Assembly (NCBI GenBank): GCA_013396655.1 | Contig: WBMV01004764.1 | Span: 452,088 to 516,087 of the forward strand | Length of the DNA: 64,000 nt | DNA from: Campylorhamphus procurvoides | Lineage: Eukaryota; Chordata; Aves; Passeriformes; Dendrocolaptidae | Reading direction: 5' to 3' | In this document: positions 1-12,470 of the stretch, in pieces | How positions within the stretch are numbered: position 1 is the first letter of the stretch | How the letters are laid out: every line of letters starts with the position of its first letter | The notes under the pieces: generated by a model | Told to the model about the DNA's origin: nothing | The model's database searches: none | Seen by the model: only the letters and a program-made list of their open reading frames with translations | Position numbers and translations under genes: made by a program

Positions 1-489
1 CCTTCCACAGCCAAGGGCAAAGAATTTTATTTGTAACCACTTCTTAGAAACCTTAAATAAAATACGGCTTAAAACTAACCCTACATCATTTCCATTAGTG
101 TTGCTATGTGCTTCCATGACTTGTGTACAAAATTGTGTCTCAAGTTGATCAGAACTGAGATGCTGCCACCGGAGTGCAGAGCTCTGGTCCTGGCTTTCCT
201 CTCATGCACAATGCACCCATGGGCATGGGGGTTCTCTCCTTGATTTGAAGCATACACAAAAGTAAAATGTCCTTCAAGTCCTCCTCAGTTTGCAATCACT
301 GCCCAGAACAGATTGAATACTCAGAAATATTTTACAAAGAAATGAATGTCTTGGTGAACATCAGGAATTGGGGCAGGACTGGGGTGATGCCAGTGAGGGA
401 CCTAGCAGAGCAGGAAGGACTGTGAAGGAGAGTAGATGCTGCAGTTGGTCTGGATTGTTCAGAACAGGACTCCTGGGAGGGAGGGAAGG

Positions 490-490
490 N
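490..490. other. Ambiguous base (N)
   Basis: This is the only N in the window. It marks an unresolved or polymorphic position in the assembly, inside a G-rich stretch (gggagggagggaagg). Frames crossing it contain an undefined residue. Confidence 0.98.
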
Positions 491-1478
491 CCTGCAACAC
501 CAAAGCCACTCAGGACACTGTGGCAGTACGCAGTGTGGATGTGCAAAGGTGAAAGTGCCCAAATAAAGCAAGTTAGGGAAAAGTCTAAACCAAGAAGACC
601 TTCAAAATCAATATTAATGCCAAACCTATATATTTTAGGAAGTGCTGTGAACATGAGATTTCTTCAGTTGCAATAGTAGTGAGAGGACTGCCTGGACACT
701 ACGTGGGAAACCATTCAGCCCTTCCTATAGCCAAAGGTGCTAAGACCAGGCAGCTGCAAGGGATCTGTGCAGCAGCAGACAGATATTGGGGTGTGTCAGC
801 AATTCAAGCAGAAGGACAATGCAGAGCTGCAACTCCCTTCCGCTCCTGCCCCTCTGCCAGACATCCGGATTCCAGGCACAAAAGGGCAAAGTAATATTTT
901 TTTCCCCTTGAATAGCTTTTTGGAACTCTGGGAGGCTGCCCTTGAGAATGCCAAAGCCCTGTTGCCGCCCATACAAGCTGCTAGCACTACATTCAATTAA
1001 TCTTGCTCTCTGTGGTAACTGTAGCAGTGCTGGAACCAGGTATCATAGTAAAATATCTTGAGCCTCTGTCCATTTCCCCCTACCTGTTATTTCTGTAGCA
1101 CAGCTGATGGAGTTTGTCACTTGCACGTAAAGGAGCCATGGCTCTGCTGTCAGAGGGATGTATTTCTCATGTAGTGATGCGTGACAGACTGTTACATGTA
1201 TCCTAGATGAATTTTATTCCTCTTGTTGCTTTTTCTTAATGCTTTTTGACTAAACTTTTGTTTAAAAAGAAAATATTTTTGTTCAGTGGAATTTAAACAA
1301 ACCAAAACAAAACCAATAAATTCCTCGACACTCAGAGTTTACTGTTCAGGAGATTCCCCAAACAAGCACAAGCAAACATGCAGCACTGCTCTATCACACA
1401 TGCATTTATTTGGGATTTTTCACCTTCCTTGAGGCTGGACAACTGCATAGTATGCAACATCTTTGCCTGGAAACCATG

Positions 1479-1522
1479 TTATTATTATATTATTATCATT
1501 ATATTATTAAATATTAATAATC
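1479..1522. repeat. ATT-rich microsatellite
   Basis: Imperfect TTA/ATT repeat with interruptions. It is simple sequence of the kind common in vertebrate non-coding DNA. Confidence 0.8.
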
Positions 1523-2721
1523 AAAGTCTTGCAGAGAGCATCAGGTCCCGACTTGGTAGCATGGGTATAAAACTGTGAAGCAGTACCATGCAGTTTGTTT
1601 TTCTTTACTTAATGAAGCATAGGATAATAAAAACATGTATGCCCCTGTATTTGCTGCATTTTTAAATAACCACTCACCATTCTTCTTATTTTAATTTGAT
1701 TTGAATAAGTTTTAGGAGTTGTTGTTGTAATGTGAATTTTTTCTTGCTGATATTGCATGTATTATTGTCTTCAGAGTGCAGAATTCCATAAGGAAAAAGT
1801 TTTTTTGAAAGTGGGTTTTGACTGGCTAGTTGACTGGCTAGGTGCTTGGAGCTGGTAGACAGGTACCTAGACTGCCAGAGTCCAGGGTTTCCCCTGGGCT
1901 TTCTGTAAGGTCTATGCACCCAGTGTGGATCAATTCACCTCCTCCTCAGCTGCACAGCCCTGGCGGGAGGGAGCTGCAGCACCCTCAGGAGATACACATG
2001 TGCCTCCTGTGCCTCAGCAAAGGGGGAACCTTGCAGAGATGCCAAGGAGATCCCTCAATGTGAGAAAAGGCAGTTTTCACACAGTTTTCCAACGTGGTAC
2101 AAAAAAAAAAGCCACATAACCATGACTTCACAGTTACTAGCAATGGAGAGCACTAATATAATCAGAGAAGGCATGAAAGAAAACCCAAAAAATAATACAT
2201 AAAAAACCTGTCCCACAAATTGAGACTAGATGGGAAGCCCCAAATTTCACTTAAATTATTAAGTGTCAGATGCAGGGGAAGTTAAGAAATCTGTTGCAAG
2301 GAAGCATTTTCTTAAGAGAAATCTATTATTTTTCATTTTCATTTGTACTGGGCTGTGGTCTGAAGCCAAGTCAGGGACCAGGTCTCAGAAGGGAATTAGA
2401 AGGCAGAGCCAAAAACTGAGCGCCAGATTAATTCTCCCAGCTCTTTAAGCGTGCTACCAGTTATAGCTGCATGAAAACCACTGGCACACTGGAAAGACCT
2501 TGCGGCATCCAAGCCAGTGCCCATGGGAATCAAATATAATGAAACAGGGTTTGTTATTAAACAAGACTTAGAATTAGAATGTGCTCAATCAGAAAGTGGG
2601 AACCAGAGCCACAGTGAGAGGACAGCAGTCAGGGCAGCTGTGTGCCCTCTGCAATGGCTACAGTTTGACCCCGCTGTTTTCACAAAATTCACAAGACCAA
2701 CAAATTCGGTAGAGATAAAGG

Positions 2722-3152
2722 GGGAAGCCATATGAAGAGCGGCTGAGGTCACTTAGTCTGTTCAGCCTGAAGAAAAGACTGAGGGGAGACTTCATTGTAG
2801 TCTTTGACATCCTCATGAGGGGAAGCAGAGGGGCAGGTACCAATCTTTTCACTGCGGTGACCAGTGACAGAACTCAAGGAAACAGCATGAAGCTGTGTCA
2901 GGAGAGGTTTAAGTATAATATCAGGAAAGGGATTTTCATCCAGAGAGTGATTGAGCACTGGAACAGCTCCCCAAAGGAGTGGTCACAGCACCAAGCCTGA
3001 CAGAGTTCAAAAAACCTTTGGAAAACACTTTCAGGCTCATGGTGTGACTCTTGGGGATGGTCCTGTGCAGGGCTAAGAGCTGGACTCAGTGATCCTTATG
3101 GGTCCCTTCCAACTCAGGATATTCTATGACCATATGACTCCATGGTTCTATT
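2722..3152 (+). mobile_element. CR1 LINE fragment, 3' end, forward
   Basis: A 5'-truncated copy of a CR1 non-LTR retrotransposon, about 430 bp. The order of landmarks fits the avian CR1 3' region: a GTTCAGCCTGAAGAA segment (about 2760), CAGTGACAGAACTCAAGG (about 2863), GAGCACTGGAACAGCTCCC (about 2951), then GTCCCTTCCAACTCAGGAT just before decayed copies of the terminal ATTCTATG octamer (about 3121-3150). Reverse transcriptase coding sequence is absent, so it cannot move. Short open frames on both strands here (for example 2815-3000) are by-products of this element. Family call is from known CR1 sequence features; subfamily not assigned. Confidence 0.92.
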
Positions 3153-6100
3153 TCCAGAAAATTACATGTCTAAACATTTTGACTCATGGTACACAGCATT
3201 GCTAAGAAAAAAATCTGTGTTATTTTACTTTGCCCAATAGAAAATCAACTTCAGATAACAATCCTATTATTAGGGGTTAGTTTTGCTCTGGTGTTTAGTT
3301 CTTTCTCCCCTAAAACCTAGTCACTTCTGGTGAAAGATTTTGTTTCTCCAGATTTTGTTCTCACTCAGAACCTAAATGTCCCACATTCTGTAACCATGAA
3401 AAAAAAGCAAAGCTGATCACTGCAGCTTGTGACCTCTGGTCCCACATTACCCACAGCCATGAGGGAAGCCTGGCAAAGAGGAGACCTGAAGTTTGGCTGC
3501 CCCCCTAACGCTTCATTTTGCATTTCCTATCTTCACACATGTCCAATTCCCAAATGGCTAAAGGGGTCACACAAAGGAAACTGAGTACTAAAATAAGTTT
3601 CCTGTCTAACATAGCTCTGCACCTTGTGAAAATGTATTCCACAGACAGACTAGTCATAGCAGAATGGACAATGTCTTGTTAAATGTTTTAAAAACATATA
3701 ATCTTCCTTGCTTCTCAGTGGGAAACGGTGCCTAAAACTTTAATATTATTCCATCTATTGGCAATATTCACTGCTGATTTTTGTCTGCAAAACCTTTCAT
3801 AAAATCTCATGGGGCATGAACAGTAAATTATTTTTAAATACAAGATATGGCTGGGTTGATCCTGGCTGAGGGGGTTTTCAGCAGTGTCTTAAGCAGGCAG
3901 AGCCAGAAGCTGCTGGGAGAGGGCAGCATGTAGGCAGGTAACCTCAAAGTACAGTTCACCCCAGAGAATTACAGCGAAAGACGGGGACTTCTCCACAGGG
4001 AGATGGACTCTCACTCCCTTTGATCCATGTGCAACTGCTGGGGAGTAAAGAAATAAATAATGCACCCCGTGGAAGACACTCGTCTTCTAAGATACCTTAA
4101 TCAGCTGTGGCCACATCTGTTCAGTGCCCTGTGAGCTGCTGAGTCCTGCGGGCCCGTCAGGCTGTGGGACATGCCTTGAAAAGAGCAGAAATGAGCTAAA
4201 GGGCAGATCCTCCAGGACCAATACACACACCCCTGTAGTCCATCCCTGTATATACCCCTGTGATGTGTACTCCACCTCTGCCAATGTTTTCCATCTGCAT
4301 CTTTATCTCCACTCAACTTTCTTACCAAAATTCTCTTTCTAAAACCAAATAATCAGTGTTCCCTGGTATGCACATGAATACACCTTTTCATAGGCATGGG
4401 AAAGTTCTGCTGCCACTATCATGTTGCAGCATACTGCCTCTCTTCAGCTGGGGATCCCATTCAAAAGGGACTTCTTGTTCATCTCACTCCACACATTTTC
4501 TTGTTACTTTTCGTTGCAGGCTTTCTGCTGCCTTAGCTAGAACCTTTTCCTGGCCAACTCTGAGTGCAGGATAAGAGAAAAAAATGCACATACTTTTTCT
4601 GCATTTAAACAGCAAGCACAAAAAAAACCCTGTAATGTCTGCTTGCCACAGGACTATTCAGTGTTGTAGCCAGCAAGCTTAAATTTGTTCTTATTTCTAA
4701 TTGTAACTTGATATTCTGCCTAGTCCTCATATTTAGAAGACAGTTAATAGCCATTGGACAGGAGGATATGGAGCTTCTTTCAACAAAAAAACCCCACCTA
4801 TTAGCTTTACAGCATAAATGGCTAACACTTGGGGAGAAAATGACCTGCTGTAGTTACTAAAATTAATATCTTTTTTGTTGTTTTCTCTCCCCACATTTTT
4901 TCCTTCTCGTATTTTTATTTTTCGGTCTGTATTGATTTTTCTGAAGCTTAAAACAAAAAATCAGGGGCTTGCAAGTATTTTCCTTTATAAAGGTCACACA
5001 GTCGTTTGTGTTTGACTGCTGCTTTAAAATTAGACAACTTCTGTTCATCTGACACCGGCAGCAGAAAGTAACAGATAAGAGCATGCACAATTGGAGCCTG
5101 GGCACCCTCCCAGGCAGGCTGTACACACCCATCCTCAGCCACCAGCCGCGATCTCTCCTGCATAGGACATCTGCCCCATTTAATGTAGCGTTTTGTGATA
5201 ACCTGAAGTTCCCCAAAAGACCAGGCTATGGAGCCTAATCCTTGGTTTATTTTTATTTTACCCATCTTTCTAGGAAGTCTTTTCTTGTCCCTGACCAGTT
5301 CACTGATATCACCTGCATCCTCTAATGCCATCATTTCAGATGCCTGTGCTGTATTTTCCATGCTGAGTTTCCAGTTAAAACTCTGCTTCTGACCTTCAAG
5401 GCTTCCATAAAATTCCATGAGAAGCCGGTCAGTGATTTAAATTCTCACTCACAGAAATTACATACTTAAATCTATTTAGCATGATGCAATGACTGCAAAC
5501 TCTCCAAAGATTCAAAGACAGTAAAAACCCCATTTTTACAAGAATAAGATGTACTGAGTAGATCAAGGAATCTGCTCATCAGTCATGAGTAATGAGATGA
5601 ATATTAACAGCAGAGGCTTCAGGGACATTTTATGTTTAAATGCTGCTAAAAGAGTAACTCCTTTCACTTTCTGGATTAATGAATATTTAATTCAAAATGG
5701 AACTGCTCCTATTGGAGAAGCTTAATGGCCTGGTACATTGAATATTCATCTGGGATACATACATCATGGGGTTTATTTCCTTCCCTGGACAAGGAAAAAT
5801 ATTTGAATGTGGTCAAGCCAGAAGTTCAGTCTGGACCTTTTCTGTCCCAAAAGAGGACTCCAAACACTAGCATAGCATTTACGAGGCCTCATGACCTCTG
5901 CAAAACAAGCAAAACAAAAATTCCTAAACTATTCTGTATTCAATTAATATTTGGTGGTTAGGAGATGAGTGGAATTGCAGAAAGAGGATATTAATACATA
6001 GCTATACATAACAATTGTTTTACAAAGTCATCATTTTACTGTTATAGGTACAAACATTCTAATTAAAAATGTTGGGAATTCCTGCCAACTCCTAGCTATG

Positions 6101-9100
6101 CCTGCAGTCATGCACTAGCAACAGCTGGAACCAGTAAGCATTTCACAGGCCTTTTGCAGGTCCCCTGTGCCTACACAACAGTGTACCAGCCTACCTGGCC
6201 ATGAGAGACTGCTACCCTTGTACATTTCCCTAAAAGTGTTTGAAAGGTGCAAGTCTCATTCTGCATCAGGCCAAAACCAAACGTAAAAAATATAAAAAAT
6301 GCAGACAAAAAGTAATGTTCTCTGCTGTACAACTGCAGTTCTACAGCAATGCTGAATTTCATTCCAGGATGTCAAAAAAATTTGGTAAGTGGGAATATAA
6401 AATGGACAGAGAAAACTCTAAGAGAAATCACTGACCAAAGCAGAGCCATAAGGAAACAATTGCTATTACTTTGTCCATAATTTTGATCACAATAATAAGC
6501 AACAATGAAGTGCTGGAGCCATTAAATAAATTAGCAAAATTTGTGAGTTTTACTGGCACACTTAATTTCCTTGTAACTGTTCTCTACAAATGTCAAAGAT
6601 GGAAAAAATGAAAAGCTTAATAATTCTGAATACAGAGCTGAAGTTGCTTCCCTCCAGCTTGAAAGACAAAAAATTGGAATAGACTGATCTCTGCTCCCTT
6701 CAGCTGTGCAATGTTAATGGTTAAGTACCTGTGTGCAAATGCCTGTGTGGGCAAACCCATGGCCCCTGCCCTGCCAAACCTACCAAGAGCTCCACTTCCT
6801 ACAAATAATGACTGCACACAGGGTCTGGAAGAGCAAGAGCACTTGTGTTTCATCATGCACTGTTTCTGTTCATTTGAGCTATTCCATATTTAAAGAGGTT
6901 TAGTCAACAGGTCCAGACCTTTTAGCTGCTTTTTAGCTGCCCAGTTTCACGTGACAAATAATCAGTAGTGAATTCTCAGTGTGAAACATCTGTGATCAGT
7001 TTTTGGATTAAAACTCTCTCTTCTGAGATGCCTCGAAATACTGCTAGTTAAAACAATGGTAGAAACTCGTAGTATTTCACAAGTGATCTGGAAACAGAGA
7101 AAAAGTCTGAGTGACTAGTGTGCTTATGTGATTTCAAACATATTTTAAAAAATCATTGAAAAATTTTGCTTTAGCATAAAACCTAAAATCTGCAGCAGTG
7201 GGACTTGTGGAATACAGAAAAGGGTTAAACCCCCTCTGCAAAAACAATATCCAGCAGAAATCCACATTTACAAACTGTCTTGCAGGCTGTTGCACAAGGG
7301 AGCTGGGGCTCACATCTCCTGGGACATTTTTGTTCAGCTGAGGCTTTCTCACAGACATAAGCTCCACTGCAGCAGGCTTTGAAGTCCTGTGCACACCTGC
7401 ATAGATTACAAAGAAGGGAAGGCAGGTCCCTCCACACCCAAACTGTAAATTAACAATGCAACATGTCAAGTTAAGATATGCCCTCCGGCACCTTGTTTTA
7501 AAGTCAGGCCAATGGCTGACAATCTCCTGATACACTTAACCCTTTCCCTGGAATTCATACCCAGTTTTCAGTCTTCTGAAAAAAGAAACAAATTTATAGA
7601 AGTGACTGTGTGGAGTTTTTTAAATCTATCAGTTCAAACCTGGGCCATCTGCTCTAATCCAAAACAGGAACTGAATTTTTTTCTGCTCAAAAGAGAAGAA
7701 AGTTACCATTGTACTGATACAACTTTTGCAGAGTGCTTTGTACTGCAATAGCTTTGACCTGTGAGTATGTCACAGGTTGAAGAGCGCTAGGCTTTGCCTT
7801 TCCATTTCAGCTGTTACTCCTGGAGGACCTCCCTGCTATGAGTAGGTCATGGCAATTACTGTCCTTTTTTCTACAAAACCCTGCAGGAAGTTCTACTCTT
7901 CCACCAGACAAGTGCGCCACCATTAACTACAGCTTCAAAAAGGACTTTTAACAGAGTCAAGAACAAGTATAGCCACCCAACCTGCAAGACTTCCTAGCCT
8001 TACTGTACTCTCTTTCCTTACTTTCTCCACTTTGTGATGATGGCTCACTAATCGTACTCATCATGTCCCATCACTTTGGACCAAATCGTAGGTAACAGCT
8101 AATTCCTGTTCCATTACTGTTAGCTTTCTTCTGACCTAAACTCCTCTTGACACTATCTCATCTCACAGATCCTACAGCTGTGGAGAACAAGCAGGTGACA
8201 ATAAAGGACCCTGCTGATGGCCTTGATGTGATTTCTACAGGGGAGAGCCCAATGCCTGCTACAACGCCATGCTCCATGCACTGTGTTTATTTGACATGCA
8301 TGCACACAGCAGACATGCAGGCACAGAGCTGAGGCACTGAGGGGCCTGCTGCAGCTGGCCAAGCTGTGCAACCCACCTCGCTTTAGCCAACAGCACAGAG
8401 CCAGGCACGTACCCACTTGCAGAAAGGCACAGGGTACCAGTGACTTGGCACAGCCATCTCCATGTCTCCAAACTGCTCTTCCACAGAGATCACACTGCCC
8501 ACTCTGGTCTGTGGTGCTCCCTGGTGGCATCCCCACACCTGCCACCCTGAAGGTGAGAGACTGGAGGCATTTAGGTTGGGCTGCCATCTTACAGCATGGA
8601 CTTGGTGGTCCAAGCCACCATGGTCCCAGAGGGGGTAACACCAAAGAGCAGAGCTGAGCCAGTGAGGGATCGGACAATGCATCCCCTGGTCAAGCACTAC
8701 AAGTCAGTGAAGATTTCTGCATCCAGGTACTGGTTCTTACAGCAAAACCTGACATACTCCTGAAGTGATAATAAAGAATATCCAAATATCCATCTCTAAC
8801 CCTGGAAAACTGTGCTCATCTGCCTCCTGTCAAGGACATATGATTCAACTGCCGGGTGTTAGAAAACTTTTCATTTGACGTAAGTGCAGATAAAAGCCAA
8901 GAGCTGCAACCTACATGGCAAACTATGCTTTTCAAAACATAACTGAAATTTTCACATTTGGATATTTGGGTTTTGGTGAAAAAATAAATAAAAGAATGGG
9001 CTTTATTTTGTCTCCCCTTTTCTCTTTCTGTCTTACGAACATCTCCTTCCTTGTCATAAGCCCATGACAAAAAGATCCAACCATGTTTTCCAGAAAGTAG

Positions 9101-9249
9101 GAATGATCTATTAAAATTAAAAAAGCTGGTTTTCAGAAGGTCTATGAGAAATAGAAAGGTTGGTTTTATTACAAGCAGATGAACTTAGCAATAGGTATTA
9201 ACCAAAGAAGTAGTTTTTGTTTCTTGTTACTAACCTATAGGCTCTCCGC
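3153..9249. other. Non-coding stretch, no gene seen
   Basis: CpG-poor, AT-rich sequence with no recognisable exon. The largest frame is a 156-codon minus-strand ORF at 4948-5418. It overlaps a second 117-codon minus-strand frame at 4863-5216, and neither resembles a known protein. A slightly GC-richer patch at about 8340-8660 carries several short frames on both strands and a CTCF-like site. Otherwise I see only unannotated intergenic or intronic DNA. Confidence 0.55.
8514..8528 (-). promoter_or_regulatory. CTCF-like binding motif
   Basis: The plus strand reads GTGCTCCCTGGTGGC. This matches 13 of 15 positions of the reverse complement of the vertebrate CTCF core (GCGCCCYCTGGTGGC), including the whole CTGGTGGC half. 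The conventional motif orientation is therefore minus. CTCF binds such sites to form loop anchors and insulators. One motif match does not show occupancy. Confidence 0.4.
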
Positions 9250-9667
9250 AGAAGTTGTAAGGCATCCAGTCCAGTTTTGGAATGCATGCCAGGGACTAAG
9301 CGTTCGGGAATAGGGAAATTGTATATTAACTAGAAAGATAGCTTATGCAACTTCATGCCATGTGGCTGACCATGCTGCCAGGTGGAGGCTGACATATTGC
9401 CTGAAACTCCATCCCCGGCATGAGGGGGGGCATAGAAGAGCCAATCCGAGGAAAAGGAATGCCCTCTCCATGTCATCAACTGGGTTGGACTTTAGAAGTG
9501 TTTAAAAAGCGGGGATTTTGAATCAGGAGGTGTGCTCTTGGGAATCTATGGACCTGAGCACCTGACACATGTCATGATTAAATTTTTCCTACTCGTATTA
9601 TTTTCCTTGTTTCGCGGATTATTTTTGTCATCGTCCTAAATCAGATATTAAGAGATTTTTCTCACAG
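9250..9667 (+). mobile_element. Probable solo LTR of an endogenous retrovirus
   Basis: This block stands out from its surroundings by about eleven CpGs in ~400 bp, suggesting a relatively recent insertion. It has LTR-like order: a TTTAAAAAG TATA-like element (about 9501), a possible R region, an ATTAAA poly(A)-type signal (about 9579), a T-rich U5-like stretch containing TTTCGCGG (about 9612), and a TTCTCACA end at 9667. The 5' boundary is uncertain: TGTAAGG near 9256 is one possibility, but an upstream limit near 9145 cannot be excluded. I see no clear target-site duplication, primer-binding site or coding remnant next to it. Family not identified. Confidence 0.5.
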
Positions 9668-10403
9668 GTCCTTCTCAGTTGAAAACAAATGTAACTCTGG
9701 TAATCATTCCTTCTTCATGTGTCTGTTTTAGGTGGCTTACTCTAAGTATGTAACTTCAAGTGCTTTGGTGCATATTGTTCTCTGCATCAAAAGGAACTAA
9801 ATATCCTAGGAGACAAGAGAAAAAGGATGAAAAAAACACTAAAAACATTAGGGAATTGCAACTGCAAGGCATTATTAAGGAATGTAAAGGGAAAAAAGAG
9901 AGAAATAGGACCCAGCTTCTTCAGATGAAAGCTGAACTGCGTCTTCCATTCAAAGATAACCAGATAACAAGAGCAAACCATCAGACTGCCCAATGAGTGT
10001 ACAAAACTCAGGAATAAGGAAAAGACAGAGCTGATTAACAGCAGGTATGTAAAGACGGACCACTGCAGTGCAATGGTGGTGTCTGCATTGCTTATGTGAG
10101 AATCTTAAATTCCTAGCTGCTTCTCCACTAGAGGAACTCTGAATTCAGGTGTAGATGTTTTCTTTGTTTGTTTTCCTCTTACAATTACAAAGTCAAACTA
10201 ACAGGAGTAGTTAAGGTTGCAAGACATTCTGTTGCACCCCAAAACACTATCACTCCTGGGGATCAGATTATGTAGGAAAACGTGATCAGAATCTTCAAAA
10301 AAGGAGACAAGTGGGCACCCCCTGGGTCAAGCTGGGACTCATCCCATGTCTAAGATGACATGCCAAGCACTGTCTCTCTTCTGCCTTCTATTAAAAAAAA
10401 AAA

Positions 10404-10499
10404 TTCAGTTTTCATTCATAAAATGTACACAAAGAATCCAAAGAAGGACACAGAACATAAACACCCCACCATCCCTGAGGAACTCACAAGTAACAAGAG
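10404..10499 (+). repeat. Unrecognised dispersed repeat, copy 1
   Basis: Aligns by eye to 16,767-16,861 in the same orientation, with about 80 of 96 positions identical and one 1-base gap. Shared blocks include AAAATGTAC, CAAAGAATC, AAAG.AGGACA, CACCCCACCA and TCACAAGTAA. Similarity stops sharply on both sides: an A run precedes this copy and unrelated sequence follows. I do not recognise the family. It could be part of a longer avian interspersed repeat. Confidence 0.75.
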
Positions 10500-12426
10500 A
10501 CTGACAAGGTCCCACACCCAGGGTGTAAGATGAAAGGTAAAGGGCCCAGATAGGGAGCATTTGGTATCTAGATGAAAAGCCAGCAAGCCAATGATTTGTT
10601 GCCTAATAAATTTCTAAAGACTAGGACAACAAAGCATGCCAAAAGCTTCCTCTGAAATGCCAGGATGAGGAATGGCATTCTAGATGGTTCCATGAGATTG
10701 AAGCTATCAGTTGTCTTTCATGGGGTGCTAAATGGATTTTTAGGGTTTTTAATGACCACACCTTCAACTCTGAAAACAGATTAAGAAGGATGTGCACATA
10801 CATTCAAAATGAAATGTAAGGTATATGGATGGATAGATGTGTGTACATATGAAGAACAGAAATAAAATAATCAACAGTGCCCAAATGCTCTATCTGATCA
10901 AAATATTACTTCTGGAAAACATGTCAAATAAAACCAGCACCTGACCTTAAAGAGTTTATTTTCCCTCCTTTCTCCTCCTTTGCTTTTCACCTTTTATCTC
11001 AAGAGCCTTCTATCAGCAGCATCTCAAGAATCCACACCTCTCAATTCCCTCAATGAGATAATTTGGTGCATTAGCCATAAGAAGCACAACACTGAACTGA
11101 CTGCCTGACCTGATATTGATTTTCTCGTGTTAGTAATGTAGAGAGTGCAACGAACACATAAAAAGGGATTACTTTCATTTCAAAGTAAAGGGCAACTTGT
11201 TCTAATCTCAAAAGTGACTGAAAATAACACTAGGGAGTGTCTCGCTTTTTGTAACTCACTGAATTCACACCACTTTAGCTTAGTTGGGAGAGAAAAAAAG
11301 ACTCTCTGAAAGTACTAGGGAATTTGAACTTTTGGGAGGAGTGGCAATCAGTTCTCCCCTGAGCTAATCTTAAAGGGCAGAGTACCTATACACTCAGTAG
11401 AGGGGTATCTCATTAATTCTGTGAAATATTGACACATAAACTGAGCCAAGTGTAATTACTTGCCCTTGAAGGCCATTGCAAATAAGGGTTTGGAGTTCCT
11501 GCTGCCAAGAGTTCATGCTCCCTTCAAGTATATCATGAATCTAATTGACCTGGTACCTCAGAGGTACAAAACCAATCCATTTTTATAGAACCATGGCTCA
11601 GAGGAGGAGATGCTATCTTGACTATGTGGGGGTCACTGGACTCCTAAACCTCCTTACTTCCGCTTTGATTCCTCAACCAAATTTCCACACCCTCTCACAC
11701 TAGCAGATATAAACTCCCCAGTGTTTAAAAACCTTTTCCTATTACACAGACATTTAGAAACAAATTGGGAGATGCCCTCCTTGTCCTAGAAATATCTCTA
11801 TACTGTGCTTTACTCACTGGTCAAATTTCATTCAGTTTCCTTCAGAAAATTAATTTCTGCCACCATTCCCACAGTCAGTGTCTTACCAGTGGGCACCCAC
11901 ATCCTTTCCCTCACATATGAACAGAATTACCCTCCTGATCATCTTGTTCTTCTGTGAGCCTGTGTGACTGTGTAAGCAGGGGTTGCTGTACAGAGCTGTA
12001 AAGAGTTAATATTGTAGGGTTTGCTATTGTTCATTGGTACTGCAGAGGTGCCTGAGTGCCCTGGCAAAGGTCAGGACTTACTGGGTCAAGGACTGTACAA
12101 ACAGTAAGGGACAGTGCCTACCTGCAAAGCCTGATATCTAAACACACAGCACAAATGAAGGCAGAGCTCCCATTTCCCTCTGACAGGTGGGAGGGGGCGT
12201 CACCTCCCTCTGACCCCCACCTCCTCTCTGTCCCATGCTGATGATGTGCTAGTCCATGGGTCTCTACTGCAAGAATCACTATCTCCTCTGGAAAGGAGAA
12301 ATCCCACATTCCTTGGGAATCTCCCATGATACACTAGTGAGTGTCTTGCTGCACAGCTTCCATGCTGACCACGGGCTAAGCCCTGCCCTCACCACAGCCA
12401 CACAGCCCCTGCCAAATCATTGCAGC

Positions 12427-12470
12427 CCACATACACCTATGTACCCATGTACACACATACAGACACACAG
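12427..12470. repeat. Degenerate CA/CATA-rich tract
   Basis: Interrupted (CA)n/(TACA)n simple sequence with ACACACATAC and GACACACAGG blocks. Low complexity, no coding meaning. Confidence 0.6.

Larger units (their letters stand above)
1..2721. other. Non-coding stretch, no gene seen
   Basis: AT-rich single-copy-looking sequence. The open frames here are all about 100 codons or shorter, overlap each other on both strands and resemble no known protein. It holds one ambiguous base (490), an ATT-rich microsatellite (about 1479-1522) and a 10-base A run near 2101. AATAAA-type hexamers occur, for example near 55-60 on the plus strand, but nothing ties them to a transcript end. Confidence 0.6.

Noticed and set aside
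7134..7535. 133-codon minus-strand frame
   Set aside because: No recognisable domain, overlaps another minus-strand frame (7,225-7,437), and its length is expected by chance.
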